This document shows positions 1 through 12,066 of a stretch of 64,000 nt of DNA, one piece after another (within the stretch, counting starts at the first letter, position 1; the number at the start of each line of letters is the position of its first letter). Both the position numbers and the translations under genes were made by a program. This DNA is from Hyperoodon ampullatus (taxonomy: Eukaryota; Chordata; Mammalia; Artiodactyla; Ziphiidae). The notes beneath the pieces were generated by a model. That model saw only the letters and a list, made by a program, of their open reading frames with translations, was not told the origin of the DNA and did no database searches. Location of the stretch: contig OX457068.1 in NCBI GenBank assembly GCA_949752795.1, positions 56,386,516 to 56,450,515 on the forward strand, given 5' to 3'.

Positions 1-1723
1 GCATCCATTCACTTTACAGGCAATAAAATGGAAGGTCTGACTTACAGGGAGCCAGTGAGTAGCAGGACAATGTCTCAAGCTCAGGCCTTCTGATTCCAGC
101 CAACACACCTGCTACATGAAGTCACATGATGCTTGTGTAATGGAGATAATATAGCATGTGCTTTCTGTGAAAGAAGACAGAGTTCCATGCTCTATCCCAC
201 AGCTTGCATATGTGAGTCATACTGAGCATCATTTAAAAAGGTAGAGCAAGATTGAAGTAAGTCTCTTCATCTTCTTGAGACTGATTTCTCAGCCAGCCAA
301 GTCAACCTAAAAAAGCTACCTCACAAATGTATTGTTAAGAGTGAAAGAGCTAAGGTATGTGAATGTCCACCTCCAACCTACGTTTCACAAATTTTGAGGG
401 CTTAACACTATTTTACAATAAACAAAATACAGTTCTTGTCCTCAAGCAACTTGTAATCTGGTTGTGAGGTAAGAGTAGCCCTCATGCAGTAATAGCAAAT
501 AATGAAAAGTGTATGATGTCTGTGCAGAAGTTTAACAAAAATGAATACTAGTGAGGGATGGTATTGTCAGGCTGACTTTAGGAAGAGATACTGAACTGAT
601 TCTTCAGGGCTCAGATCTGCAATAGACAAGTGGGATTCCCAGTGAAGGGAATGATTTGACTCTCTGTGATCCTTGTGGTTTTCCCAATGGGCTACCTTGG
701 AAAAAGGTCCCACATTCTTCTATAACTCTTCAAAAGTGTTTTAGGTGTAGACAGAGTAGATGGTACCTTCAAACTTTGTGTCTTAATTTTCTGAGTTTAT
801 TCTTCAGACCTCTGCTAATCCACTGTAAAAATTCACAGACTTCTGGAAAGAGAAATACTGTAAATTCTTACCTAGCACTAACATCTTTGCATGTATAAAT
901 TTCTCATTTTGTTTTTCCTTCTATAAGTTAACTGAAAGTCAAAGACTAAGGGATGTAAATGTTTAAAAGAAATAATGAGGGAACACAGCAGAGGGAGATA
1001 ACACTGGTTGACAGTTCTAGTAAAGTATTAATATTTCTGACAGTTGGGGATCTTAAGAAGGCATTGGGTATCCACAGGAAAGGGAACCTAAAGGTTTGTT
1101 GGTGGCAATGTGGTATCTCATTTCCCAGCTTATTATTTTAGTCTCATCTACTGTGTTTCTTAGGAAACACAGTATTTGCTCAAGAAATACCTAGAATATG
1201 AGGGACAAGAAACAACAGATGCAATCCTCATGAGCCCAGGATTCCTGTCCACTTATCAATGTAATTTTCACTTTTCCTAACCCTAGCAATCACCATTTAT
1301 ATAGTCCTTCTTTGACTTGACCTATATAAAGACAAATTACATATGGATGAGATTGCTAACACCTTGAAAGCAGAGAGCTCAGTTTCTCCTAAGTGATCAT
1401 GGCCATAGAGGATGTTGGTACCTAAGACTCCCATCACCTCAACCCTTGACCTTTTCCAAGCAAGCTGACCAGATGTGAACTAGAAGCACCAGCAACTATT
1501 TGCTTCAGGGTTTTCTCTGCCTGCAAGTGTCCACTCAGTCATGTGAGCAAGACATAGGTGAGTTAATGCTTCTTGTGAGAGGTCCTAGAGCAAGGGCTGA
1601 TGGGAATACATGGATAAATACCTTGGTTATCACCTTGCATGGAATACGTCTGATATACACTCTTTTAACTGACTCCCAGTGTATCCAGTCAGATGAAGAG
1701 CCAGCTGCCCAAAGTAATAACAT
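1..1723. other. Single-copy DNA, no gene seen
   Basis: No exon, RNA gene or recognisable repeat was found. The only open frames are short (under 100 codons) and have no recognisable domains. A perfect 11-bp inverted repeat with a 4-base loop lies at 1149-1174. Confidence 0.6.
1149..1174. repeat. Perfect 11-bp inverted repeat (hairpin)
   Basis: TACTGTGTTTC at 1149-1159 is exactly complementary to GAAACACAGTA at 1164-1174, with loop TTAG. The stem is too short for a microRNA precursor and no poly-T or downstream partner is visible, so no function is assigned. Confidence 0.7.
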
Positions 1724-1819
1724 GTTTTTTTTTTTCTGTTTTCTTTTTTTGCTTTTTTCAATTGAAGTATAGTTGATTTACAATGTTGTGATAATTTCTA
1801 CTGTATAGCAAAATGATTC

Positions 1820-1871
<52 letters not shown>

Positions 1872-2020
1872 TCTTTTATATTCTTTTCCATTATGGTTTA
1901 TCCCAGGATATTGAATATAGTTCCCTGTGCTATACAGTAGGACTGTGTTGTTTATCCATTCTATATGTAATAGTTTGCATCTACTAACCCCAAACTCCCA
2001 GTCCATCACTCAAACATGCT
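1724..2020 (-). mobile_element. L1 3' end fragment (3'UTR), minus strand
   Basis: It opens with a T-rich run, the poly(A) tail read backwards. It then matches the remembered 3'UTR of artiodactyl/cetacean L1, with landmarks such as caatgttgtgataatttct and ttccctgtgctatacagtag. Only the last 250-300 bases of an L1 remain and no coding part is left. An internal TA tract has grown at 1823-1869. Confidence 0.8.
1823..1869. repeat. (TA)n microsatellite, 47 bp
   Basis: Uninterrupted TA dinucleotides sit inside the L1 3'UTR fragment, where the usual L1 sequence has only a short ATATATA run. It has probably expanded by slippage. The YIYIYIY peptide in the minus-strand frame is an artefact of this tract. 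Confidence 0.97.
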
Positions 2021-2444
2021 TAATACCACTCTGGTTTCCTCTCCGTTCCTGCCTTACTTCATTCCCTTAACAGTTTCCTAGGATCATCTCCCAAGTAAGC
2101 TATTTGTACTGGAATCATCATGCTAGAAAAGAATCCTACTCCTGGTAGAATTTCACATGATGTAGATGAAATGTGCATCACTGGATCCTCTTTAAGACCT
2201 GTCAGTTATATTGTAAAACATAATAACATGACTTCATAGCATTTCATAGTTAAAAAAATCTTTAAAGCCACTTTAAATAAGACTTCATTTCTACCCAAAG
2301 AAGCCAAGTAAGAAGCCCATTAATAGTAATGTTTTGCTCTTGTGAATAATTTTGCACTTTTTAAAGCACTTTCCCATATTTAGTCATATTTGATCCTCAT
2401 GACAACCCTGTACAAAATGTAGGGCAAAACTTAGCTTGAGGGAC

Positions 2445-2625
2445 AATGTGGAGTGGTGAAAAGAGTTCTCTGAACTGGGAGTCTAGAGACCCAATTCTGT
2501 CAGTAATTAGCAGCCCATCCACAGGCAAGGCCTTAACTCTCTCTGGGCCTCGGTGTCCTCATCATGGTGCAGGGATGGTTGGCAGGATTTCTAAGATTAC
2601 TGCAAGTATAAACATTCTATGACAA
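2445..2625 (+). repeat. MIR SINE fossil
   Basis: It resembles the MIR core: a loss-of-function tRNA-like start (gtggagtggtgaaaagag) followed by tgtcctcatcatggtgcag, which aligns with the conserved 'cctcatctgtaaaatggg' block. Highly diverged. A tail like MIR follows (ttactgcaagtata). Confidence 0.65.
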
Positions 2626-2769
2626 CCAAAATACAGAGATGGAGGGTAGGGTATGTGAGTGTGGGTTACCTTCCTTAGGTGCCGACAGTGGTCAGCAGCA
2701 GAACCAGGACTATAAACAAGATCTAATAACATTAGAGAAAGGGCACATTAAGTAGCAAATGCTATCAAG

Positions 2770-2965
2770 TATTGATGAAGAGCCTTTCATATCAGTCTCT
2801 GAGAGCACAAGATGTACTACACATCGTCATAAATCCTGAAAAAAATCCTGCAAGGTACATTTTATTCCCAATATGCAAATTAGGAACCCTAGATTCCAAG
2901 TGTTTATGTCACTTGGCCTAGGTCACAAGCTCTCATTGGAGCTCCTGATATTTGAACCCCATTTA
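2770..2965 (-). repeat. MIR SINE fossil, reverse orientation
   Basis: Read on the minus strand it follows MIR order. On the plus strand the landmarks are the 'fraction present as lowest-form' block attcccaatatgcaaatta, then cctaggtcacaagct and tttgaacccc, which are the reverse of the MIR core and tRNA-like B box region. Confidence 0.65.
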
Positions 2966-3074
2966 TATGATTCCAAAAATGTCCTCTTCTGTTAAACAAG
3001 TATTTTTGGTTTTGTTTTACCCAGCACATCTCCCAAGAGCATGAAGAATATTCTGACAAATTAGGAGATTGATA

Positions 3075-3225
3075 TGTATGGTTTCAAATCACCTGCATCT
3101 CTAATTATATTTCTTCATCTTTAAAATGGACATAATTATTCCCTTAGGGTATCTAAGAGGATTAAAAGCGATGAAGGTTTCAAAGTCTTTGGAATATGAT
3201 TTCTGCTGAGTATATGTTACTATTC
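3075..3225 (+). repeat. MIR SINE fossil
   Basis: The tcttcatctttaaaatgg block followed by aagaggattaaaagcgatga matches the conserved MIR core and tail. The 5' tRNA-like part is too diverged to place. Confidence 0.65.
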
Positions 3226-3229
3226 TTCC

Positions 3230-4935
3230 CTACTCCCTATCCATTTTTCCACCAAAACAGCAAATGCAGCTTTCTACAAAGGCCACAATGGCAGCTTCAT
3301 ACAGCTGAGATCTGCCTCTCTCCTGTGTTTACACATGGGTAAGGCTGGGAGGTTGAGTGCTACATCAGAAACATGAATATCTTGTGATTTGATTTTTTTG
3401 TCCTGTCTCTGTTCTGATTCCAGCCATTTGATTTGTGAAAAAGTCAACGTCTATCTATGGTTCCAAGATTCATATTGTATTTAACTGGTGCACAATGCCT
3501 ACTCTTCTCAACATTTTACCCATGAGCTTGTGTGTGCCCACACACATGTATGTATGTATAGGAAGTGGGTATGAAGAAGATGATTTCACTCCTCAGAATT
3601 TTCAGATTCTGCTAGTAAATGCCTCATAATTAGTGGACTATGACTGTACCATAAGGCTAGTAGGACATGTTGCATATGCTAGGGAAATTGCATAATAATT
3701 ATGCTTTAGCTTAAATAACATCAGAAAAAAGTTTAAGACTTTTACTTAATAGTTGAAAGATTAATCAATCAATAATTATAGCAATGGTTATAGGGTATAA
3801 CTGAGCTTAATTGGAGGGGGCTGGTTAAAGATCAGAACAAACTTTTCAGATTCCTTGTCTTGAAAATATTTTTAAAATGATGGATTTTAGCTCATAGAAT
3901 TAAAAAGAAATGCCAGGATTGTAGATTATGGGTCCTTGGTAACTCGGCCATGAAAAGGAAAACACATGATTGAAGTAAAAGAAATTATTCTATTGTTCAG
4001 CCTGTACATCATTATATTGATAATCTGTACAAGTTTGAGATTAATAGAGGAAAATATACATCTGAGGAAGTCTATAGAAAAAGGGAAAAAAAAAAAGGAA
4101 TTGCTTGAGACAGCTTTCTTTGGAAGCTAATTTCTCAGGGGTGCTCTTTCCATCTCCAAGGGCCAAATGGTTGTATGAATTCAAATGACATCCTTATCAG
4201 AGCATCATAGGAATAGATTCAGTAGAGATCAGACATCTCAAGGAGAAAGTCCCTGTTTATAGAGTGGAGATGACCCCTCTCACTTACCTGATCTTTTCTA
4301 ATCAAATCCAAATGGCAGTTGGGACCCATATCAATTCTACCTGAAGATGGTTCATTTCTCTTCGGAGAACAGGTAGGTGATCTCATTTCAGGGTCATCTA
4401 ATTGATGAGGATGAATCCCACAATGCATGGCACAGATGGAGATTTACATGCTCAGGTTGGCATGAGTGGTGGTTTTTCAGAGTAGACAGAACCACATTAT
4501 TGATCTTGCACATGATTCTCAGGAAACATGCCAAATATAGTCTCAAAATCTCAATACAAGCAAGATTAGTCATACAGGAAGACAACCTCACAGAGTATTT
4601 TCAAAAGTCTTTCAGCCCACTAGAAAATCTATTTTGACTACCAATTGGGGATTGGTTACTTCCACACTTGCCAATGACTTATACCCATTTCCTCTTGTTC
4701 CCTGTTCAACTTACTGTGTCCTCTCAACTTAAATGCAATCCCAGTCATGGCAAGGATTTTGCATGTGAAAATATTTAACTAAGAAGCTCATGAGCTTAAT
4801 CAATAAAAATGCTTATATTTATTATTTACTGCATTTGTCCAAACACATACTGGTCACTGTGCCAGAAGCAAGTAAAGGAAAAGCTTGTATATCCCCGCCC
4901 TTAACTTCTATAAAGTTAACATACATTATTGACTG
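3230..4935. other. Single-copy DNA, no gene seen
   Basis: AT-rich, without recognisable repeats. Short overlapping open frames on both strands at 4219-4637 show no domain, no splice context and no codon pattern that would favour one strand, so they are not called. Confidence 0.55.
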
Positions 4936-4939
4936 AGAG

Positions 4940-5060
4940 CATAATGTAGTGATAGAGCAATGGAATTAAAGTCTAGCACTAATTTACCCATATTTTCTGT
5001 TTGGTTTTGGGTAACTTACCTAAACTATCCTGTCTTCAGTTATCGTATGTCTAAGAAAAG
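4940..5060 (+). repeat. MIR SINE fossil
   Basis: tgatagagcaatggaatta and gtaacttacctaaactatcc match the MIR 'gtggttaagagc ... aagttacttaacctctct' backbone at low identity. Confidence 0.5.
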
Positions 5061-5129
5061 CTTATTCTGATTTTTCCATAGTTCATCCATGTATTGCAAT
5101 TTTGACACTAACTATTTGGAGTTATTCCA

Positions 5130-5830
5130 GGCTTCACAAGTTAAGGGCACAGACCCTCAATAAGTCTGGTTACAAGTTCTGGGGTTCCTAGGCCACCCAC
5201 ACTTTTGACCAACTGGTTACAAATTTGGCAGTCCCCACTACCACATTGGGTTTGATAATTCACTAGACCAACTCATAGAATTCAGCAAAATATTATTACT
5301 TATGATAACAATTCTAATATAAAGGATAAATATAAGAACGTGTCAAAAGAATACACCCATACAAGGAGGTATAGAATGGACTTGAATATGGGGCTCTCAC
5401 GTCCTCTCCCCATGGAATCAGGGCACATCACCCTCCAGCATATCTCTGTGTTCACAAATCAGGAAGCCCACCTGAGCTTTACTGTCCAGAGTTTTTACTG
5501 ACTTTTCCTCACATGGGCATCATTGATTTAATTATTGGCCATGTGATTGAACTCAATCTTCAACTATATTTCCCTCTTCAGAGGTTGAAAGTTTGGGTTA
5601 ATATCACATAGCTTAAAGCCTCAACCCTCTAATAACATGGCTGGCTTTTCCATCATGGCCTGTCTCCATCCTGAAACTATGTAGGGACCTATCATGAGTT
5701 ACCTTTTGAACATAAACTAAGGTGTGGCCACAGGGTCACACCACGGATAGCAAAGACACTACTATCACTTACAAAATTTCAAGGAATTCCTGCCCAGGGA
5801 CCTGGGAAAATGACCAGATAAATTAAATTA
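5130..5830 (-). mobile_element. Ancient solitary LTR, MLT2-like (ERVL class)
   Basis: On the plus strand it carries the landmarks of an inverted MLT2-type LTR: actcatagaattcagcaaa, a tataaaggata block, cagggcacatcaccctccag, attggccatgtgattgaact, and actatcacttacaaaatttc near its right end. No gag, pol or env sequence flanks it, so it is a solitary LTR or LTR fragment. It has many small differences from the remembered consensus, in keeping with a very old insertion. The subfamily is from memory; the ERVL assignment is more secure than the exact name. Ends are approximate. Confidence 0.7.
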
Positions 5831-5960
5831 TTTATTATACAACACCTATAGATTGTGTTCAGTAAACAATATAATATATGCAATTATGTTTCTTTTACTT
5901 TAAATTACTAAGCAAAAGTAACATGTCCTGATTTCATTGTTAGAAAATATGAGAACAATG

Positions 5961-6295
5961 CAATTTTTATTTTATTTTTTAAAATAAATTTGTTCATTTT
6001 ATTTATTTATTTTTGGCTGCACTTGGTCTTCATTGCTGCACGCAGGCTTCCTCTAGTTGTGGAGAGCAGGGGCTACTCTTCATTTCAGTGCATGGGCTCC
6101 TCATTGTGGTGGCTTCTCTTGTTGCCGAACACGGACTCTAGGCACACAGGCTTCTGTAGTTGTGGTGCACAGGTTTAACTGCTCTGCTGCATGTGGGATC
6201 TTCCTGGACCAAGGCTTGAACCCATGTCCCCTGCATTGGCAGGCAGATTCTTAACCACTGCACCACCAGGGAAGCCCACAATTTTTAATTTTATT
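5961..6295 (-). repeat. Imperfect target-site duplication flanking the SINE
   Basis: caatttttattttatt at 5961-5976 reappears as caatttttaattttatt at 6279-6295, differing by one inserted A. The two copies bracket the SINE exactly, as expected for L1-mediated insertion. Confidence 0.7.
5977..6278 (-). mobile_element. CHR-2-type tRNA-derived SINE, minus strand
   Basis: The right end reads accagggaagccc, the reverse complement of the GGGCTTCCCTGGT head of cetartiodactyl CHR SINEs. The tRNA-like head is followed by the long tail region with repeated 'cacaactactgagcc'-type segments, and the left end is an ATTT-rich tail. Length is about 300 bp, matching the long CHR-2 form. The head holds the internal RNA polymerase III boxes in degraded form. 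Open frames here are chance translations of the SINE. Confidence 0.9.
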
Positions 6296-6779
6296 CACTG
6301 TGATACTATCACTGTGATATACCACTTAAAATTTCAGAAGAGAGAAATGTCAACGCTGGCTTCAGCAGTCAGAAGAATTTTCATAGCAGAGATAGAACTT
6401 AAGCTGGGTTTTGAAGGATAAGTATAAATTGTTAGAAAGAAATGATCCCTTATATTCCATGTAAGCTGTTGATGCAGTCAAAATAATTTAACAAACGATA
6501 AATATAGTCTTGCTGACTGATCTTTTCACCTTTTGATTTATTGCTTTAATATTTTGAGAACACACAGCTCACAAGAACCCAAGTGTTTTCCTATAGATGC
6601 CCATGAAAACAAACTTATAAGGGAAATAGAGGAACAATAGCCTTTCTACCAAGTGTCCCTTTCCTCCCTCTGTGTATATTTGGGCCCACAGAACACCAAT
6701 CTCTCTGGTACCTGAATTATGGGGCAAGCCTGGTTCCATTCTAATCTCTATCAATTTCTAGCTTGATAAATTTATACAA

Positions 6780-6900
6780 GATACTTTTCCTCTCAGAAAC
6801 TTGGTTTCTTCACCTGTTAAGTGAAAATAGTACCTGCATGTCTACCTCACAAGACTATTTGATGATCTAAAAGTGCTTTATAAGTTTAACAAAACATCTT
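6780..6900 (+). repeat. MIR SINE fossil
   Basis: ttcttcacctgttaagtg followed by aaaagtgctttataag matches the second half of MIR. Only the core and tail are recognisable. Confidence 0.65.
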
Positions 6901-7194
6901 ATTTTAGAATTGAGTTCAAAGGTAGAAATTAGGAAAAGTTGAAAACAGGCAATTCATCTTTAATAGTATTGCTGCCCCTTTCTGCTACCCCTCTTACCTT
7001 TCAGCAGATATTCCTTCACCTACCCCCTTAGGAGAATTCTATTATTTCAGCTTATTTTCAGGAAGTTCTAAGAATTATATTGTTCTACATATGAAGGAGG
7101 AGAATAAATATGTATAATTCTATAAACAGGAAACATCATCTGCCAGACAGAGAGTGAGTGACCCTGTACTGATAGGACAACATCTCTATCATTC

Positions 7195-7680
7195 TGATCT
7201 GGAAGTCACAGTAGAGAGAGAAGCCAACAGTATAAACAAATAACCATAGTGCATTTCCTACTGCAGTAAGTGCTATAAGAATGTATACTAAAAGTGCTGT
7301 GTAAGTTTAAATACAAGAAAAATTAATTCTGACTCAGGGGAGGGTCAGGGCATGATTGGAAACAGTGATGCTGTGCTTGATCTTGAAAGACATTTTGGGT
7401 TTGAGAGTCAAAGAAAGGGCTGTGGAAGCATTTAAAATGTAAGTTCTAGCATAAGTGAAGTGCCAGGGGTGGAAGACCAGGGCACGTTCTATGAGTAGTG
7501 GGTGGAGTGTCAAAGCCAGAATGTGAGAAATTTGGGATAAAACACTGAGAAGATCCATCACATGGAGAAATGCAAAGCAGGCATGTGTGGAGGGAGGAGG
7601 CTGCTGATTACATCTTTGTTTTAGAACTACCACCCTAACTCTGGTGGAAGAGTTGATTGGTTGCACAGGAGAAACTCAAG
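7195..7680 (-). repeat. L2 LINE fossil, minus strand
   Basis: The order of blocks fits the reverse complement of the L2 3' region: aagtgctataagaatgt, then a segment like 'gaaagacattttg', then aagtgccaggg, and ctaactctggtgg. There is no open frame worth naming. The 110-codon minus-strand frame is at best a decayed L2 reverse-transcriptase tail read out of register. Confidence 0.55.
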
Positions 7681-7739
7681 TTATGGAGTCTAAGAAACAT
7701 TTCAGGGAGTGACTGGTAACATGATTTTTACTGTGGGAT

Positions 7740-7930
7740 TCCTATGTGACATGCTATGCTCAAAGCATACTAAATGTGTTATTACCTTAAATTGCTGAAA
7801 CAACATTATAAAGTAAATACTCTTGTTATCTGTGTTTCATAGACAAGGAAGATGGGAGCCCAGGAACTTATGTAAATTGAGCAAAGTGGTACCAGGACAT
7901 TTGGCTCCAGATTTATGTTTCTTAAATACC
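7740..7930 (-). repeat. MIR SINE fossil, reverse orientation
   Basis: tttcatagacaaggaag followed by gagcccaggaactta and a degraded tggctccagattt block match reversed MIR core and head. It begins with the reversed tail ctaaatgtgttattacc. Confidence 0.65.
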
Positions 7931-9960
7931 ACAGGTTGACCAGGGTCCAAGCAAACAAAAAAATAGAGAAGGGAGAGATCTGTGCTTGACTGAGAGAAAT
8001 TTCAGAACTATGATCCTCTGTATTTTTTAGATCAAGTGAATGGTGTTGCTAAAGGAATAAGAGTAGAAGGGAAGATAAAGAGTACGGCTTTAGCTTGGTG
8101 AATTTTTTACCTATGTAGAATGTGTATAGATATTTAAGTCATTAACTTTCAATGAGAGTTGAAAGCATGGAAATTTATGAACTTGCCAAGAAAGAGAATG
8201 TATCACAAAAGAAGAAGAGAAGTCAGTTACCTGAAAAATTTTACATCAGTGAGGAATGTGTGGAGCCAATAGTTTGGACATCCCCTATAATGATGTGTGT
8301 AATTTCTTTCCCAATGACTTTGCATTGGTTAAAAGTTGATTGACATCTGCTTTCACCACAGTCCAGAGTTTTGACAGCCACTTCTCACAGAACTCACCAC
8401 TACTAATGAGACTAAGCGTCCATGGTCAAAAGCCTAGGACTGTTGGGAGAAAATTACCTTAAAATCTCTATAGCCTGGGGAACATAATGGTTAATGGGGT
8501 AATCAGATGGAAGGTGTGGAATTTTAAATAGTAAACTGTGTCACTTAGAGTAGGTTGTTTCTCCACTGGAGATGATAAAACGCTAGTGCATAAATGGTGA
8601 CTGGAGCATATCTTCAGCATTCATAAATCGATAATTGATAAAATGTACTCATGTATAGCTAAGTAGATTTTGTCTGGTAGGTTAAATAAACTGATAATTG
8701 TATACTGCAGGGCTCAGGGGAATTATAGGTAGGGTTTTATTCATCAAAAAGAGCTAGAGCTGGGTATTTCTTTATAAAAACCTGCCTGAATTGTGGGTAT
8801 CCCTAAGATTTTTATGGCTGTGAGCTACATACGTTAGGTGTAAATTGGAAAGATACTAAGGCTGCTTCCCAGGTGGAAGTACTAATTAGGCTGAGGAATT
8901 TTCTTCAGCTTCCTTAGAATCAAGCAGTTTTTCAAAGTTGAGGGTCTTCTGGTCTTCAGAGAACACTGCCATATTTCCTGGCAAGAAAAAAAAAGGAAAG
9001 AGGAGCACTTAGAAGACTGGTCTAAAGTAGCAGATTGACCAGGAGCAAAGTTGTGATTTTGGAAACCCTGAAATAAAGGAGACTACCAGAATTGTGAACC
9101 CAGTAAGGGACTTTCTGCTCATACTTCCTGGTACCTTCTCTACCTGGTGGCCTCTGCGGCACCCTGGATAAAATATTGGGTCATTATTGACATGTTGGCA
9201 AGTGTCACAATAGAAATGTTACATGAGACAACCATAGGAAGGCTCTGACAGTTCAAGGGAAAGTGTCAAGTTACAGTGTCACCGCTTCTCATCTTTTGTA
9301 GTGTGTGAAGATCATTTCTAGACTATATTAAAATCACTTTTGAAAAATAAAGTAAACGTGACACATTTCCTGATTTATTCTTTCACTGTCTATGTTTATT
9401 TTTTATATGAATTCTTCCCCAACTAACCACACCAATGGATAAAAATGTCCCGTGTGCTGAATCCTTGTAATTGCCACAATTTTCATCACAGGGTCCTTGA
9501 ATATTTGTGTGTGAAGAACTCTTAAAGATCATATAAATAAATACCATTTCCCAGGTTCAAAAGCTGAAAACAAGACACTTGAAAGAGATTCCACCAACTC
9601 AAATAGTTTGTTAGTCTGAAGATCCATCTCTGTTATTAGCATAGACAAATTAGAAGAATGAAATGGTGTGACTTGGGCAGAGAACAATGGGTGGTGTGAG
9701 ATGGTTAGGCAGGAGAGCAGGAAGCATGGGAGGACATGGGCTGTAGCAAGCAGAGTCTGAAAGGATTGGCAAGCACACTAAAGAACTGGGCTTAGTAGGT
9801 TCGGGAGAACATGCACAAATACTAATTGGGTAAAAGTTGGTCAGATACAAATTTCAGAAACATAATTCTGGAGACAGTGGGAAAGATGGGATCAGAGGTC
9901 TTAGTTATGAAGATAATTAGATATTCTTGGTGAGTAATAATAAGTTCTGAACTAAGAAAA
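7931..9960. other. Single-copy DNA, no gene seen
   Basis: No recognisable repeat, exon or RNA gene. There is a short poly-A run near 8985. The open frames present are under 70 codons and featureless. Confidence 0.5.
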
Positions 9961-9964
9961 ATAT

Positions 9965-10135
9965 CTCATACTTCTCACTATTGAGTCCCTTAGATTATGT
10001 CTACTGTAAATATGTTTGTTTTCTTCAGTTAGACTCTAAATTCATTCAGGATGAAGGCAAGGTCTTCAATTTAGCACAAAATTTATCATAAGATGGGAGT
10101 TAGCAGGAGATCATTCAATGTGTTTTGAATGAAAT
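9965..10135 (+). repeat. L2 LINE 3' end fossil
   Basis: ctctaaattcattcaggatg, aaggcaaggtcttc and a final ttttgaatgaaatg align with the last ~150 bases of L2 (the 'gcagggactttgtctg ... ttgaatgaatg' block). Confidence 0.65.
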
Positions 10136-10139
10136 GTGT

Positions 10140-11560
10140 GAGCACATGTTAGCTTTGGGTTGGTCATATGATAAAACGTACTCAAATCTTATTCTAACAC
10201 ACATCCATGTTCCAATATATACTAAATTCAAAATATTATGTAAGTCACTTAAATTGGGGGAGCTTCAATTTCTTAAATTATAAAATATGAGAACTGTATT
10301 TGATATACTCTAAATTCCTTTCCAACTTTAATGTTCTATCATTTTGGTTTTCACAAACTCAGCTAGTTATATTTACTGTCTCCATATGCCTGCTTAAAAA
10401 CTTCACACTGGTTCACTGCTGTGATATCATCAACCATGGCTTCTACCCCCTTGCCAATTGTATAATTCTGATAAAGGAGATTCATGTTGTTCAGAGGCCT
10501 TAAGATTCAAAGTGATTCATATTTTCTTGATATTTCATTGTACTGTAGAGTCCTAAATGGCCTCCTCATATTCTAAAATAATGTATCTGCACAAAGAACA
10601 CACTTTTCATCCTTTAATTGCATACACCTTGAGAAGAAAATCATGCAATTATCATTTAATTTTTGTAGTCTTTAAACTTTACATTCAATATATTTTGAGT
10701 TCTTCAGACTATCTGCAATGAGGGAAAAGTGAGTTAAAACAAAGTGTCTATTTCTATGCAAGATTTGTAGATTTTGTAATTAATGTCATTTGTCAGAATC
10801 AACATGCTTCTTCCTGAATACTAGAGTCAAAAGACAGCTAGTAAAAGGGGGACTTCAGAGGAAAAGAAATAATATTTTCTTGTTACTGTGAATCGGCAAG
10901 ATTAAAATACTTTGAGCATCTCCTGCTGTTCATACTTCCTTCTTATTATACAGTCATAGAAAAAGAATGGATCAATCTAGAAATACCCCCCCCTTTTTTT
11001 GTTTTTCTGTGGCATGTTTGCTTTTATGATTGAAAACTGCTCAGGTGGGAGACCAATAGAACTGGGATGTTCTTATTAGTGGGAGGTTGCTCATTTCTGC
11101 TGAGAATTTATAAACAGATAACCATTTTTGATAGTCATGTATCTTAGGATCATTCTTTGTAGAATACTCCTGATTTTGACTTACTTTTGAATTACTTTCT
11201 ATTTTTCTTTTTTTTTTTTTTTTTTGGACATTTTAAAAATTATCAGTGTGAATATCAGGCATTAGACAACATGATAGCTATGTGTTTATAAATGATAGAA
11301 ATTGAAAAAAAACATAGCTGCAGTTGGATATTTGTATATGACAGATGAGATTCTGCCGTTGAAGAGGCTGGAAAATAAACAGTGACCTAAGTGAGAGTTC
11401 CCAGGGAAAATATTTAATGGGGGTGGGGACATTGAGGAGGACAGGATTGGGCAAGTCACTTTCAATCTCTCAGGCTTAGTTTTTTTCATAAATGTATAAA
11501 TTTGGGTAAATTTATTTCTAGCTTTAAAAAGAAAATATATACTTTGATGTATGTTTAATG
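10140..11560. other. Single-copy DNA, no gene seen
   Basis: AT-rich sequence. A C-run followed by a T-run at about 10986-11001 and a T-run of roughly 20 at 11205-11226 are the only low-complexity parts. The T-run could be a decayed retroposon tail but no body is recognisable next to it. Confidence 0.5.
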
Positions 11561-11564
11561 TTTG

Positions 11565-12066
11565 CGGTAGGCAGAAAAAGACGTGTCCATATCATAATCC
11601 CTGGAACCTGAAATTATTATTATTAGATTACATGACAAAGGGAATTACAGTTGCATAGAATTATGTTTGCTAATCAGCTGATTTTGAGATCGGAAGATTT
11701 TCCTGGATTATCAGAGTAGGCCCACTGTAATCCTAATGGTCCTTACAAGAGGAAGGGGAATGCAGGAAACAGAGCCAGAGGGATGGCAGCCTGAGGACTT
11801 GACTTGCGGTCACTGGTTTTGGAGATGAAGAGAGAGAAATGTAAGCCAAGGGATGTGAGCAGCCTTTAGAAGCTGAAAAATGAAAGGAAACATCCTTCTC
11901 TAGAGCCTCCAGAAAGAAACACAGCCCTCCTGACACTTTGATTTTAGACCAGTGAGACCCATTTCAGACTTCTGACCTCCAAAAACCAAAGATATTAAAA
12001 CCATGCTGTTTTTAAGTCATGAAATTAGTGGTAATTTGCTACAGAATCACCAGGAAATGAATACAA
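11565..12066 (+). mobile_element. Ancient solitary LTR (ERVL/MaLR-like)
   Basis: It begins ggtaggcagaaaaagacgtg and ends with ggtaatttgctacagaatca then a degraded 'aactaatac'-type end (atgaatacaatg). Internal landmarks include ctggattatcagagtagg, tagagcctccagaaagaa and caccttgatttta-like text (cactttgattttagacca). This is a familiar family of about 500-bp mammalian LTRs with no internal retroviral genes nearby. I am sure it is an old LTR-type repeat, less sure of the family name. Confidence 0.65.

Noticed and set aside
1149..1174. A microRNA precursor
   Set aside because: The stem is only 11 bp with a 4-base loop and does not extend; precursors need about 30 paired positions.
1818..2009. A minus-strand peptide with a YIYIYI tail
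   Set aside because: It is a translation of the (TA)n tract in an L1 3'UTR.
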